The position numbers were made by a program, and so were the translations under genes. The notes under the pieces were generated by a model. That model did no database searches. It was given only the letters and a program-made list of their open reading frames with translations, and was not told where the DNA came from. From assembly GCA_035610835.1 (NCBI GenBank), contig CM069452.1, positions 30,368,143 to 30,432,142 of the forward strand: a stretch of 64,000 nt of DNA, read 5' to 3'. Each line of letters opens with the position of its first letter. Position 1 is the first letter of the stretch. Below, piece after piece: positions 19,026 to 29,299 of the stretch. This DNA is from Ophiura sarsii. Its lineage: Eukaryota > Echinodermata > Ophiuroidea > Amphilepidida > Ophiuridae.

Positions 19026-19698
19026 CAGGGTGAGTAAAAAAAAAGGTGTACTCAACTTCAGCGATTTATTTAGAAAAAGTGTTCGTTTGTTTTCAAAACA
19101 ATATAGTACGGTATAAAGACAAATTAATTAGCTTTAATATGAATTTTATCTGGTTTAGATTGGTTGAGGGAAACTTATTTTACGCTGTTTTGAATAAAAG
19201 TGACCAATTTAACGTCCGAACACGCTTTCCAGATCTTGACCATTATATTTCATAAGATACGACCAATAAAAAATTACAATACCGACAGCGAAAGGATCAA
19301 TTCATTTGTTATGAAATGATTAAAGTGTGGTAATTGTGTCATAAATAGGCCTTAAAGCTGTCTATTGTTTTAATCTATTAGGAGACAATTTTGAACAAGT
19401 GTATTGTCTACTTAATTCTTTTAATAAACAAGATGTGTAATGCTTTACATCATAATCCTAGTAAACATTATTAAGCTCGTTAAGCTTGAAATTAAAAACC
19501 GTGTTTTAGGTGAAAAAACAGTTCCTGTACAGAAATAGTCATATTTACTTAACGGTATCATCAAATAGCGTGATTTTTTTTCCAGATGGTAGCAAAGAAA
19601 TGGCGCAATCATTTAAAGTTTTGTTTGCCTTGATTTTGCGGTCAACAATATTTTTTTTGATTTTTTCAATTAGGGTACATTTGTTTTGACTCACCCTG
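19026..19698. mobile_element. 673-base MITE, CAGGGTGAGT ends, TA target, nested in a Tc1 relic
   Basis: The ends CAGGGTGAGT and ACTCACCCTG lie between TA dinucleotides (19024-19025 and 19699-19700). Outside the left TA is the Tc1 transposase fragment. Outside the right TA is the inner edge of the same Tc1 family's end (TAGGGATGATTGTC). The MITE therefore sits inside an already deleted Tc1 copy. Short frames inside have no domain. Confidence 0.8.
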
Positions 19699-19700
19699 TA

Positions 19701-19913
19701 TAGGGATGATTGTCAATTTTGAAACTGGACCTACACGACCACTGAAATGACAATAACTCCGCTCCGCAACATCGTATCTTAACAATCGAGGTGTCAAAAT
19801 ACGCAGAACAAAATTATGCACTGGGTTATTTGCTTCGATTAATCCATCATATCCTTTCGGGCCGTTCATTATTGGATCATTTTGAAATGTCTCGATACTT
19901 TTTGTGATGAGTT
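19701..19913 (-). mobile_element. Terminal repeat of a Tc1-like element (relic)
   Basis: Matches the right terminal repeat of the element at 26276-26488: TAGGGATGATTGTC, GACAATAACTCCGCTCCGCA, ATTATGCACTGGGTT and a terminal GATACTTTTTGTGATGAGTT, followed by TA. With the transposase fragment at 18950-19025 it marks a dead Tc1 copy in the opposite orientation to the 25.4 kb copy. Confidence 0.75.
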
Positions 19914-20004
19914 TACTTTTAAAGCGTACAATAATATATATGCCTTTATCACCTGTTAAGAACTAAATCGACTGAGATAAAATAAGACCCGTCATGTAAA
20001 TGAA

Positions 20005-20260
20005 ACTCTCTAAATGTAAAAGAGCTAAAACTCACTCTTTTGAGAGCTCTAGGAGGGACGGCTCATTGTTGGAGTGAAGTTCGCTCTTTTCGGAGTGGTT
20101 TTCCGCTCTTATTAGAGTAAATTCTACTCTGAAAAGAGTGGCAATCACTCTAAAAAGAGTAAACTTCACTCCAGAAACGAGTAAACTTCACTCCAAAAAA
20201 GAGCTGTCCCTCCTAGAGCTTTCAAAAGAGTTAGTGTTAGCTCTTTTACATTTAGAGAGT
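20005..20260. mobile_element. 256-base palindromic MITE (ACTCTCTAAATG)
   Basis: ACTCTCTAAATGTAAAAGAG (20005) is mirrored by CTCTTTTACATTTAGAGAGT (ending 20260). The arms continue through GAGCTCTAGGAGGGAC/GTCCCTCCTAGAGCT. The core contains repeated ACTC(T/C) motifs (GAGTAAACTTCACTCC twice). The target duplication is unclear. Confidence 0.75.
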
Positions 20261-20289
20261 ATATTAGTGCAACACTAGTACGTAATGAC

Positions 20290-20445
20290 TCTGCGGCATA
20301 AGTGACTTGTACTACGTATTAAAGAGTTATACGATAGTGCCCAAATTGACTGAAATGTGTTTGTTCTTTAGGTATGGTGGTGCAAAATATTAGTGTGGTG
20401 ACTATCGTATAAGTCTTACGTACAAGTCACTTCTACATTTGACCT
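20290..20445. repeat. Inverted repeat (AAGTGACTTGTAC)
   Basis: AAGTGACTTGTACTACGTAT near 20300 pairs imperfectly with CTTACGTACAAGTCACTT near 20416-20433. ATACGATAGT/ACTATCGTAT lies inside. It is probably another short element next to the MITE above. Confidence 0.55.
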
Positions 20446-21209
20446 ACACGTACTAGGTTTGCAGCCTTGGCATAGGCTATTACATGTGTACATGTGGTTA
20501 CAATGTTTAACCCTTGACGATTTAAACTTGATGATGTAATAGGGATAAAAGTCGTGACATATCAGAGGTACAACTTATCCTTAAGTTTTTACAGTTGAAT
20601 TTTAATTCAGGAACAATCAAATTGTTTGCCATGTAGATAACAACTTTACTTTAATAGCATTACATCAAATACCCGAAGCCGACCAAGTAGGAAGTATTTT
20701 ACATAAATACGTGATACTCACACTGAAAGAAAAGAAAGAAAAGATATGGTATGCATATGTTATTTTGGTATCCATGACTTGATATGGTGTCACACCACGG
20801 CATCATCGCTAACCCTAGTGGTAGTTTCTTTTTATATATAAATAATGTTGACAGTTCGTATAAAATTGGCCATATCTGCTGTGATTCGTCCCTTGGCTTT
20901 TGTATCCACATTAGTTTATCATTTCGAAATAGACATTTCACCAATTATAATCCAAATGTATCTACAATTGAAATGCTTTACAATTGCTCGTCATACATAC
21001 TTGATTCGTGGAAAATATTGCATGTCATGCTTGTAAGAGCATGAATCGTAAAAACCGTATTTCAATAAGTACATTTATGCTTGACTCGTAATAATAATGT
21101 CAAAACGAATGATCTAGGCTTATGCTGTCAAGCAGCGTTTATTCAAAACACATCGTAAGGTAAATTGACATGTTGGGGAACTGGTCATGCTGAGAAGTAT
21201 CGCAGCCCG

Positions 21210-21659
21210 TTAAACCGAGGAAAGCATCGTGACCAGTGTGATACGTGATTGACCAATTGAGCATGTCCAGCTCTCCATACGTGATTGACCAATTGAGCAT
21301 GTCCAGCTCTCCAAAAAGAATGTCACAACGAAAATAATTCCTTTACGTGCAGATCCGACTAATGAGGGCGCTAAACGAGTGAGATCCGCGCTCAGCCGGT
21401 ACAGGTCAGACGTATAGGGGGAGACTCCCGATTCAGACATGCGGAGAGATGAGGAATTGTGAAACCGTAAAGAAAGCCCTGGTTCCATTCCGGTCTGCAT
21501 AACATTATTGTAGTGTCTACAACATTGTAATACTTGAACTAACAAAATTTTCCAAATCACGTATGTTTTTATTACAAGTGTTATACCACAAAAACAGTTA
21601 TCATTGTAAACAAGAATTCCCATCGTGCATTTTCTTAATATCAAATGTTTGCAATGCAT
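21210..21659 (-). CDS. Hypothetical open frame, 149 codons, with an in-frame 12-residue duplication
   Basis: A minus-strand frame without stops across the GC-richest part of the neighbourhood. A perfect 36-base tandem duplication (21241-21276 and 21277-21312) repeats MESWTCSIGQSR in frame near the C-terminus. The duplication length is a multiple of three, which is compatible with coding but weak evidence. There are no domain, splice or start-context clues. Chance is more likely. Confidence 0.15.
   Translation of the reverse strand: MHCKHLILRKCTMGILVYNDNCFCGITLVIKTYVIWKILLVQVLQCCRHYNNVMQTGMEPGLSLRFHNSSSLRMSESGVSPYTSDLYRLSADLTRLAPSLVGSARKGIIFVVTFFLESWTCSIGQSRMESWTCSIGQSRITLVTMLSSV
21241..21312 (+). 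repeat. 36-base perfect tandem duplication
   Basis: Two identical copies of a unit containing ATACGTGATTGACCAATTGA and GCATGTCCAGCTCTCC. Perfect identity suggests a recent event. Confidence 0.95.
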
Positions 21660-22109
21660 TGGCCACAGTTTTTACAGTTGCATTTTGTAATTTAAAAAAA
21701 GTGTGTACCTATATAGTTACACATATTCATTTTGTCAATAACATTGTTTAATTATAGCATCACAGTTGTGTCCTCCAAAGCTTGGAAACTCGGAAGCCTT
21801 TAACATATAGATGCATAAAGGTAGCGCTGAAAGGCAATGCACCATGCATAAACAAGGTAATACGGCACTCACGCCTCTAGATCAGCCATTTATATTATGA
21901 CATCCATACATATTTTACGGGTAATGACCTTTCGAATTTGAAATAATTTAGACGGTTAGTATATTTCATTCCACCATGTCTACCATGTTTTGTCTATCAA
22001 CCCTTTTATATAAACATTAGTTGAAAGTTTTTAAAAAAAACACGGATTGCCCCAATTCTGCTTGAAATATGTTTATGATTGCAATGTTTATGATATTGCT
22101 TGTCACATA

Positions 22110-23543
22110 CAGTCATCACAATAAGGGACCGTTCATTATTTATGGTGGAGGGGGGGTTGGGACAATTTCGAGACTTGTATGTTAAAATTACCTAACCCCC
22201 CTACAGCTGAAACTGAAAATTACATGACCCCCCCTGCTAACCAGTAGCTTTTTACACAACCCCCCCCCCCCCCCCCCCCCCCCACATTCCCGAAAAAAAA
22301 TCAACTTGTCACATACTTACGGGGCTGTCTTTACCTTTGGAATTTTGTTCATGGATACGTTGGCAAATTTTGTTTGTGCTCTATCTGAACGGCCAATAAT
22401 TTTATGATGCCCCTTCTTTTTATTGTGTGAAATTAGTAATGGCGAGCGTAGCGAGTTGGATTTTTTTCTTCATATTTATACATTTTGGGTGTCTTTATAA
22501 CCTGAACAAGTTAGAACATTATGAGCAGAAACGTATAATCCAGTGAAACGTTCTACTTTTGTGAGCATTGGTGCAAAGCAGAGATGAGGTGAAAAGCATG
22601 CAATAAATCACATTTTTAAATCATGAAATTGGATTTTGTAACATTATACACCCTGTGGCTCTAATGTCTCGACCGTTGATGATTATATAGATGTTTTTCC
22701 ACCATATCATCGATTTGCTGTCCAGAAGTCGTCTCATAGAGAGAGAAAAATTGAAGTCGATAGGTTTTAAGAAAATATGCGCGAAGCGCAGAAAAAAATG
22801 GCATCTACACTCCAAAATAGCCTCTAAAATCACTCCAATCACCACCATCTTTAGTTTAAACAAATTTACACAACCCCCCCTGTTCAAGAATAAAAAGTTA
22901 CATAACCCCCCCTATTTCAACATATGAAAGTTACATGACCCCCTATATTTTACCCAACCCGCCCTCCACCATAAATAATGAACGGTCCCTAAGTAACTGA
23001 CCAGGTAATAAATGTGCTGATAACTCTAAACGTATAACTGCTACATAAACATATTAAATTATAAACATGTTGAGAAATTTCCCTTCTTGAATTTGTGATA
23101 TTACATGCTAAGAATGGCTGATTATTTAGGAAGTTACAATCCTAAATGAACTGTCAAGTCTGATCTTCATTTTCACATTTTCATTTTCAACACGGGGACT
23201 CAGACCGGCAAATTATTGATTACTGGTAGTGGTAGTGCCAATTCACCCGTCGATGGCCTGGTTGTTGGATAGTCGGCCGGTGGCATTGTTACGGTTAATC
23301 AATACGGCACACAAAGCATTACCTGTCGTACTCTCCCCGTGTTGAAAATAAAATGTTAAAATAAAAATCAGACTTGCCCTAACGTTTGGGATCGTAACTT
23401 CCTCATTAATCAACCATTCTTAGCGTGTAATATCTCAAATTCAAGGAGAGAAATTTCTCAACAACTTTATAATTAAATATGTTTATATACTTGTAGAGTT
23501 ATCAGCATGTTCATTACCTGTCAGTTACTTATTGTGATGACTG
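22110..23543. mobile_element. CAGTCATC-family MITE, copy 2, itself interrupted
   Basis: The left piece is only CAGTCATCACAA before TAA (22110-22124). The remainder resumes at 22990 and ends TTATTGTGATGACTG, with TA outside both ends (22108-22109, 23544-23545). The host repeat reads GTCACATAGATGC uninterrupted at 32702-32714, which confirms the TA insertion site. The body matches copy 1 (1365-1925), including AATCAATACG and the GTCGGCCG region. Confidence 0.85.
22125..22989. mobile_element. 865-base PIF/Harbinger-like element nested in the MITE
   Basis: Perfect terminal repeats GGGACCGTTCATTATTTATG then GTGG are flanked by TAA on both sides (22122-22124 and 22990-22992). The 3-base TAA duplication and GGG ends fit the PIF/Harbinger superfamily. 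Inside are repeated CC(C)CC-rich motifs next to TTACATGACC and a 23-base poly-C. No transposase is encoded. Overlapping frames at 22621-22927 are opposite-strand shadows without a domain. Confidence 0.85.
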
Positions 23544-23860
23544 TAGATGCGTTATGTTAGTGACAGCATAGACAACCATATGTCGTATTGATTTTATTTA
23601 TAAGTCATGAATTTTAGATTCAATTACATGCATCTATTGTGTCGCACTTGTGTAAAACAGTATAGTTCATTGGTCCCAAGCAGGGCTTTAGGGCTTTGGC
23701 TGTATTTTTTGTAAATCAAGTAATACTTATCTTATAATACGATGATTTCTTTTGAGATTTTGATGGTGATGAAAACTCTGGCAATTTTGCACATGCATGA
23801 TCATCGCCTTGTAAAGCGTCGCGGTTTAGATTGAATAAGATGCAGTAATTTGAGACCCTA

Positions 23861-24945
23861 CACGCTTAGAAATGGGTGTCAAATGTTGCTGGGTACAAAG
23901 GAAATGTGTAGTTTTTAACCCAATATTGTGCTTAACATTGATTTCGTAAAATAACTTATACACATGCACATAGTTTACTATTGAATTCCGAGTTTTACAC
24001 CCTGGAAGTGTAGAAAAGTGCCCGTAATTGGGTAAAATATGATTTGACACCATGAAAGTGTAAGATTCATCGTAGTTATTGTCCACTGTTGCTAGGACCA
24101 TTTACTAGTTTCAATAACTCGGTATTGTGTTGGTGCAGGGAAGTGTTTAATGTGCATACATCGGTGTGCCATCAAACTGATCTCGTAGCACCCAGTGTGA
24201 TGGCCTGAGCTCAGCGCACCATATTCTGGTCCGGTACACAAACAACCCACTGCTTGTTGTGTTCGTATTAAATGCGGCACGATATCGGTTCCATGGCGGG
24301 CGACTGCATATCGGTCAGAAGCTTCTAGTGCAGGAACAGGACTTGAGGACCTTATCCCGGCTTTTTGTAGGTAAAATGTGACATGATTTATACATTTATA
24401 GTCCTGTAGAATAAAACAATAGTCTTATGGGAGTGAAGTAGTGACAGATCTAGTCTGAGATCTAGGCCATGTTTCCTATACCTATATTGCGTATATAATA
24501 ATAATCCACTCCAGCAAGAAATCTTTGATCGTTGTCACCCGCCATAGCTTAAATGTGCAAAGAATGTGCATAATGCAGTGTAAAGTGTTACACAACAAAA
24601 GGGTAAATTGCCTACACATCATTATTTGGTAAAGGAAATTTACCCAATGTATGTGTATCAAAGTGACACAAGTGTTAGGCAAAACCTCTACTCAACCCCG
24701 GTTGTGTAAAGTGTTACACATAATTGGGTCAAAATAGGGAGCATGGTCGTTTTGGGGTAAACATTTACCAAACGATATTGTGTCAAAGTTTTAAACTTCG
24801 TTGGGTAAAATGTTCACTATGTGTTGTGTAAGACTCTACATATCCACTGGTGTGCACATTTTTACCCAACAAACAACCATGTTCTCTTTTTACCATCGTG
24901 AAGTGTAGTATTTTAAGCAACATTGCTTATTTTTTTCTAAGAGTG
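23861..24945. mobile_element. 1,085-base TA-target element with CAC(G/T)CTTAGAAA ends
   Basis: The left end is CACGCTTAGAAATGGGTG and the right end is the complement of CACTCTTAGAAAAAAATAAG, flanked by TA (23859-23860, 24946-24947). Paralogous sites at 56893-56894 (GAGGCCCTACTGATT) and 35774-35775 read straight through this TA, proving both ends. The interior is full of GGGTAAA and GTGTTACAC motifs in both orientations, including GTGTAAAGTGTTACAC twice. No transposase is present. Confidence 0.85.
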
Positions 24946-25359
24946 TACTGCCTATACAAAATAGTTGTGACGCGATTCTAATATGCTAAAGGCCCTGTCA
25001 CACGGTTGCGAATGGAGCTAACGTGTGCCCGACGTTTTTTAAATGTGGGTGTACGTCCGTGTAAGTTATCATTCATACGAAGTAGCATAAAGCGCATAGG
25101 AACAAACAACAACAACAACAAAATATTATGAAATGAAACTAGAACTATTATTTATATATACTGTTACGGTTCATGATGGAACAATTACTTGTTGATTTAC
25201 TTTTTTTGTATTATTTGAACAAAAGGTTTGGCTCGGACCGACAATTTGTCACTTGTTTATTAAAAACACCTAATGAAATGAAAGACAAACTAGAGAGAAA
25301 AATAGCCTTAGGTCGGCCAATACACAGAACATCAACTCCAAGTGACCTAAATCGTTATA

Positions 25360-26488
25360 AACTGCTCACAAAAAGTATCGTAACACTTAAACATGATCGA
25401 ATTAAAGAACGGTCCGAAAGGGTATGGATTAAACAAAGCTAAAAACCCAGTGCATAATTTTGTTGTGCGTATTTTGACACCTCGATTGTTGAGATACGAT
25501 ATTGCGGAGCGGAGTTATTGTCATTTCAATGGTCGTAGGTCCAGTTTCCAAGGTGACAATCATCCCTATAGAAGCAGGTTTGTATTGATCTGGTTGATGT
25601 TAATTGATCAGCCAATAATATCATCTCTACATATACCCGCCTTTTCTTTTGAATTCAAATCGCTTGTTTGTTGCATGTTGGATCGATTAAGATAATCATC
25701 ACCATTCAATGACAAAATAGGGGGTGGTTATCGCTATGCATTAGGAACAAAAGACACTAGGTTAGGAAAAGGGCACACCCAAATGCAGCAATGGCGGAAT
25801 TGACTAAATGTCAAAGAGGTCGATTTATTGGCTGTCACCACTCAATTCTTGGAGAGTGAGGGGATCGAGACCCTTGACTGGCCTTCCAAAAGTCCAGATC
25901 TAAATCCTCTGGAACACTTGTGGGACAGTTTAAAGAAGAAGGTAAATAACTCCATCAAACCTGACACAACTTTGGAAGGGCTACGGCGTATCTTCGTTAG
26001 GAAGTGGCAACAAATTGACCAGCGGGAGATCAGACATCTCATAAGAAGCATGCGACGACGCATAGCCGCTGTTGTGGATAATGATGATGGACACACAAAG
26101 TACTGAAGATAAAGATAAGGTCAAGGAAAAGTTGAAGTTGAATGAAAACAATAAATCTGTGTTGTGTAAGGAACACATTATCTGTATTTTCTTCATTTTC
26201 TGAGTGTCTGTTGCATTTTTGTACACGTGTGTAAAGCATAATCCTGATCATTCAAAACAATAATGCAAACCTCTTCCTATAGGGATGAGTGTCACCTTGG
26301 AAACTGGACCTACGACCATTGAAATGACAATAACTCCGCTCCGCAATATCGTATCTCAACAATCGAGGTGTCAAAATACGCACAACAAAAGTATGCACTG
26401 GGTTTTTAGCATTGTTTAATCCATAGCCTTTCGGACCGTTCTTTAATTCGATCATGTTTAAGTGTTACGATACTTTTTGTGAGCAGTT
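25360..26488 (+). mobile_element. Tc1-like DNA transposon with internal deletion, about 215-base terminal repeats
   Basis: Terminal repeats 25360-25573 and 26276-26488 are inverted copies (outer ends AACTGCTCACAAAAAGTATC), flanked by TA (25358-25359, 26489-26490). Paralogous empty sites at 47839-47840 (CTAATCGTCTAGTTTGGTGC) and, inverted, at 38042-38043 confirm the insertion point. Inside is a transposase relic. The 1,129-base length falls short of a full Tc1-type element with long repeats, in line with the internal deletion. Confidence 0.9.
25791..26106 (+). pseudogene. Tc1-like transposase, N-terminus fused to C-terminus by deletion
   Basis: ATG at 25791 begins MAELTKCQRGRFIG, a typical start of Tc1-type transposase DNA-binding domains. 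It then shifts frame and meets a stop at 25857-25859. In the other frame the C-terminal catalytic part follows: LDWPSKSPDLNPLEHLWD, with the Glu of NPLEH (25912-25914) as the last acidic residue of the DDE triad. It ends at TGA 26104-26106. The DNA-binding domain beyond about 14 residues and both Asp-containing catalytic segments are missing, so it cannot be active. Confidence 0.85.
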
Positions 26489-26725
26489 TAGTTTGGTGCT
26501 GTGTTATATTCAACACATCTAAAAAAGAAGTTATTGGATACATACAGACGTGTTTACAATGCCCACCTGTCTTTCTTTACGTAATTAGCAATGACGTGAT
26601 ACCCACGAAGGAGGCACAGGAAAGGGGCACTTTAATATTCAAACGGGTACTTTTCTGACATAATACAGAACTGCCCGACAACAACAGTGTTATTCCTTAA
26701 GCTACAATCTTTAAAAACATATATG

Positions 26726-27404
26726 AAGTGCTCAACAAAAGAAAGTCGTACACTTTGTTTAGGTCCTTTAAAGTAACTTTTGGTTATGTTTTTACCAAAT
26801 AGGCTAAATAGACATTTGGATGAATCCTTTAGGCACATTTTGATACCAAACATAACACATAGCTACAAAGATTAACCATGATTGGCGTTATTTAAAGAAA
26901 ATTAGTCACTTTTCAAAAGTCACTATTTCAATACACTACGCGTTAGGAAAATGGGTGTGCGTGAGGTTCACTCCGTGTGTGACACCGTTATAACCAGGAT
27001 TGACCGGCGGGCAATCGATCACACCGTGCAGCCGTTTCTCCATTCCATAAAAATCCCTTTACATTCATATCCCTCACCCATGTATGACACTTTGAATTTG
27101 AATTAGCCCGCCTATTGAGGGGAAATGCGCAGCGATCAACACGGAACTGATGCGGCGTATGTGCTTGTTAACAATTGGTGTTTTCTTCCGCGTAGTGTAT
27201 TGAAAATGTGACTTTTGAAAAGTGACTTCTTTTCTATAAATAGTGCTTATCATGTTTTATCTTTGTTGTTAGGTGTTATGTATGGTATCAAAATGTGCCG
27301 AAAAGATTCATTCAAATGTCTATCTAGCCTGTTTGGTAAACAATAATTGAAAATTACTTTAAATGACCTAAACAAAGTGTACGACTTACTTTTGTTGAGC
27401 ACTT
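26726..27404. mobile_element. 679-base foldback element inside F (AAGTGCTCAACAAAAG)
   Basis: The ends AAGTGCTCAACAAAAGAAAG and its near-complement have arms of about 220 bases through ACCAAA(C/T)AGGCTA and ATTCATTCAAATGTC. A paralogous uninterrupted site at about 41728-41740 (read inverted as ACATATATGTATCAAATGGG) shows the element inserted after ATATATG, with ATG repeated on the far side (27406-27408). The target duplication is therefore about 3 bases. A relative is at 62512-63040. Superfamily unknown. Confidence 0.75.
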
Positions 27405-28982
27405 AATGTCTCAAATGGGTCCCCCCCCCCCCCCCCCCCGAATGCCTGAGTTTGCTATCTCATATTTCTCTCATTTATGACAAGCGTATCACGTATTGGC
27501 TCATTAACTTATTCTCGAAAATGAATGTCACGCACTATTCAGTTACACTACCTTAAATTGAAATGGTATTTCTCGTTTCATAGCGATATACAAATTACGT
27601 TTTATATGCAATTATGCAATACAATATATTTTCTTTGTCCATGTTAGACTAACACAGTAACTGTCAGGATGAATGGCTTCTTCTTCGTCTCTTCGACAGA
27701 TGACAACAGTTACATCTTAGACTTACTCTTGACGTTGGGTGCTTGAAAAACATTCAGTACATTCAAAAGACGCTTTTAGTCTGTCGTGTTTTCTACAATT
27801 GTCAAATATTATTTTCAGAATCCGCAATCCTGTCATAGAAATCTGTACCGAGTCCTAACCATTGGTATCAAATAAATAGTTTAATCGAGGTCTGTTAACG
27901 CCATTCTTAATATAATGGAGAAAGCTTCTTCAACATTATGTTTCATGTTATGTTTGAATATGGGATGATAGACAGGTTCAAAATGTAAACGCTATGTTAC
28001 TTACAATAATATAATAATTTAGTTAGACTTGTTGTTTCATTGGAAGTAATGCACTTTGAGGGGTGAAAGGTGAAATTGCTTCAAGTTTATGAGATATATT
28101 AAAATACCTTACCAATCGTCGGTCATTATACAACGCTGAATGAAACACAAGTTAATTAGTTGTCGCTGCATTTTGTACGAGAACGTTACTATTTTTTTTT
28201 CCGAAACCGCAATCGATTATGATAGCACTCCTTAATTCAATTTGTTTCAAGTCAAAAACCAGTTTCTAACATTGCCATCCTGCGCGCAGGTGTCAGTCAA
28301 TTGCAAAGAACATACGACCCTCCTTTCAGAATATTTTTTGCTTGTTTATATATAATTTTCTTCAGGACTGACGAGGTTAATTTACTCCGACATACCAGAA
28401 AATACCGTTATTAAAGCTTGCATTAAGGATAGTTTGATACAAATATATATTCTATGCGAGTTTGACCTATGACCAATGGCAATGTTTTGGATGATACTTT
28501 TGTACAAATAAAATATGTATTTCCATTCCAAGATAAATCACCAATGATCCTTTATGATCCATTGTCGCTCAACATTAACGTTTGTTGAAATAGTGATTGA
28601 GCACAGCTCATCAATAACCCGGTATAAAGCTGACAAATGATATCGTATTCGTTACATCTTCGTTAATAGTTAACCAGAACAATGGATATCATAACTTTGT
28701 CCCCCAACATTTGCTATCAATCTCCCCGTATATTGTTGAACTTTAGAATATTTTCCTTATTTACCTATTAAGATATTATACGTTTTTAGGGTAAAGTTCC
28801 ATTTATATTCGGTAAAAATATCAACATTGTACGACCCCCCGATGAGTTTTTTATCGAGTGTTTTTGTATAAATATATAAACATATAAACGAATGAAAAGT
28901 GGTGCGGAATGTAAATACAACGTCTGGTTATTTATTTTATTTATCGTCCCGCCGTATCCAGAACTCGATAAGGTCTCGATCC

Positions 28983-29287
28983 GGGGGGGGGGGGGGGGGG
29001 GTACTTTCTTTCGCCAAAATCGTACGTGGATGTGCCTGCCGGACTTATGACTTTCTCTATACCTATTTTTTGGCCAATTTCCCACCCATCAATATACCAA
29101 TTTGGTACGAAAAGCACCCAAGTTTGCACAAATTGGGTGCTTTTTACAAGAAATGCCTCAAAATACACCCAATTTATGGCAATTGGGCGCTTTGGTCTGT
29201 GATAAAAACCTCCCCATCACTATACCAATTTTTGTGTAAAAGCACCCTAAAAGGCAGGCACATCAATGTGAGACACCCCCCCCCCCA
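28983..29287. mobile_element. 305-base element with poly-G/poly-C ends and GTGCCTGCC inverted repeat
   Basis: A 20-base poly-G starts the element and a 13-base poly-C ends it. Inside, GTACGTGGATGTGCCTGCC pairs with GGCAGGCACATCAATGTG. The core repeats CCCA(A/T)TTT(A/G)... and AAAAGCACCC motifs in both orientations. The flanks are imperfect direct repeats (AGGTCTCGATCC and AGGGTCTCGATACC), possibly a target duplication of 9 or more bases. Frames spanning it are artefacts. Confidence 0.55.
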
Positions 29288-29299
29288 GGGTCTCGATAC

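Larger units (their letters stand above)
20464..21884. other. No gene recognised; contains one in-frame duplicated open frame
   Basis: Mostly AT-rich unassigned sequence. The exception is the GC-richer stretch at about 21180-21500, described with the open frame at 21210-21659. Confidence 0.4.
21885..28740 (+). repeat. Long ancestral repeat G+F, split by five insertions
   Basis: Removing the inserted elements leaves segments that match other parts of the window. 21885-22109 and 23546-23860 match 32560-33020. 24946-24980 matches 33025-33050, 35775-35800 and 56894-56925. About 25200-25357 plus 26489-28740 match 47690-47990 and the reverse complement of 38475-41972. No coding frame is shared between copies, so the repeat looks non-coding or long dead. 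Intact length and ends are unknown. Confidence 0.7.

Noticed and set aside
25173..25442. 89-codon frame before the Tc1-like element as a gene
   Set aside because: It crosses from repeat F into the Tc1 terminal repeat, and paralogous F copies do not preserve it.
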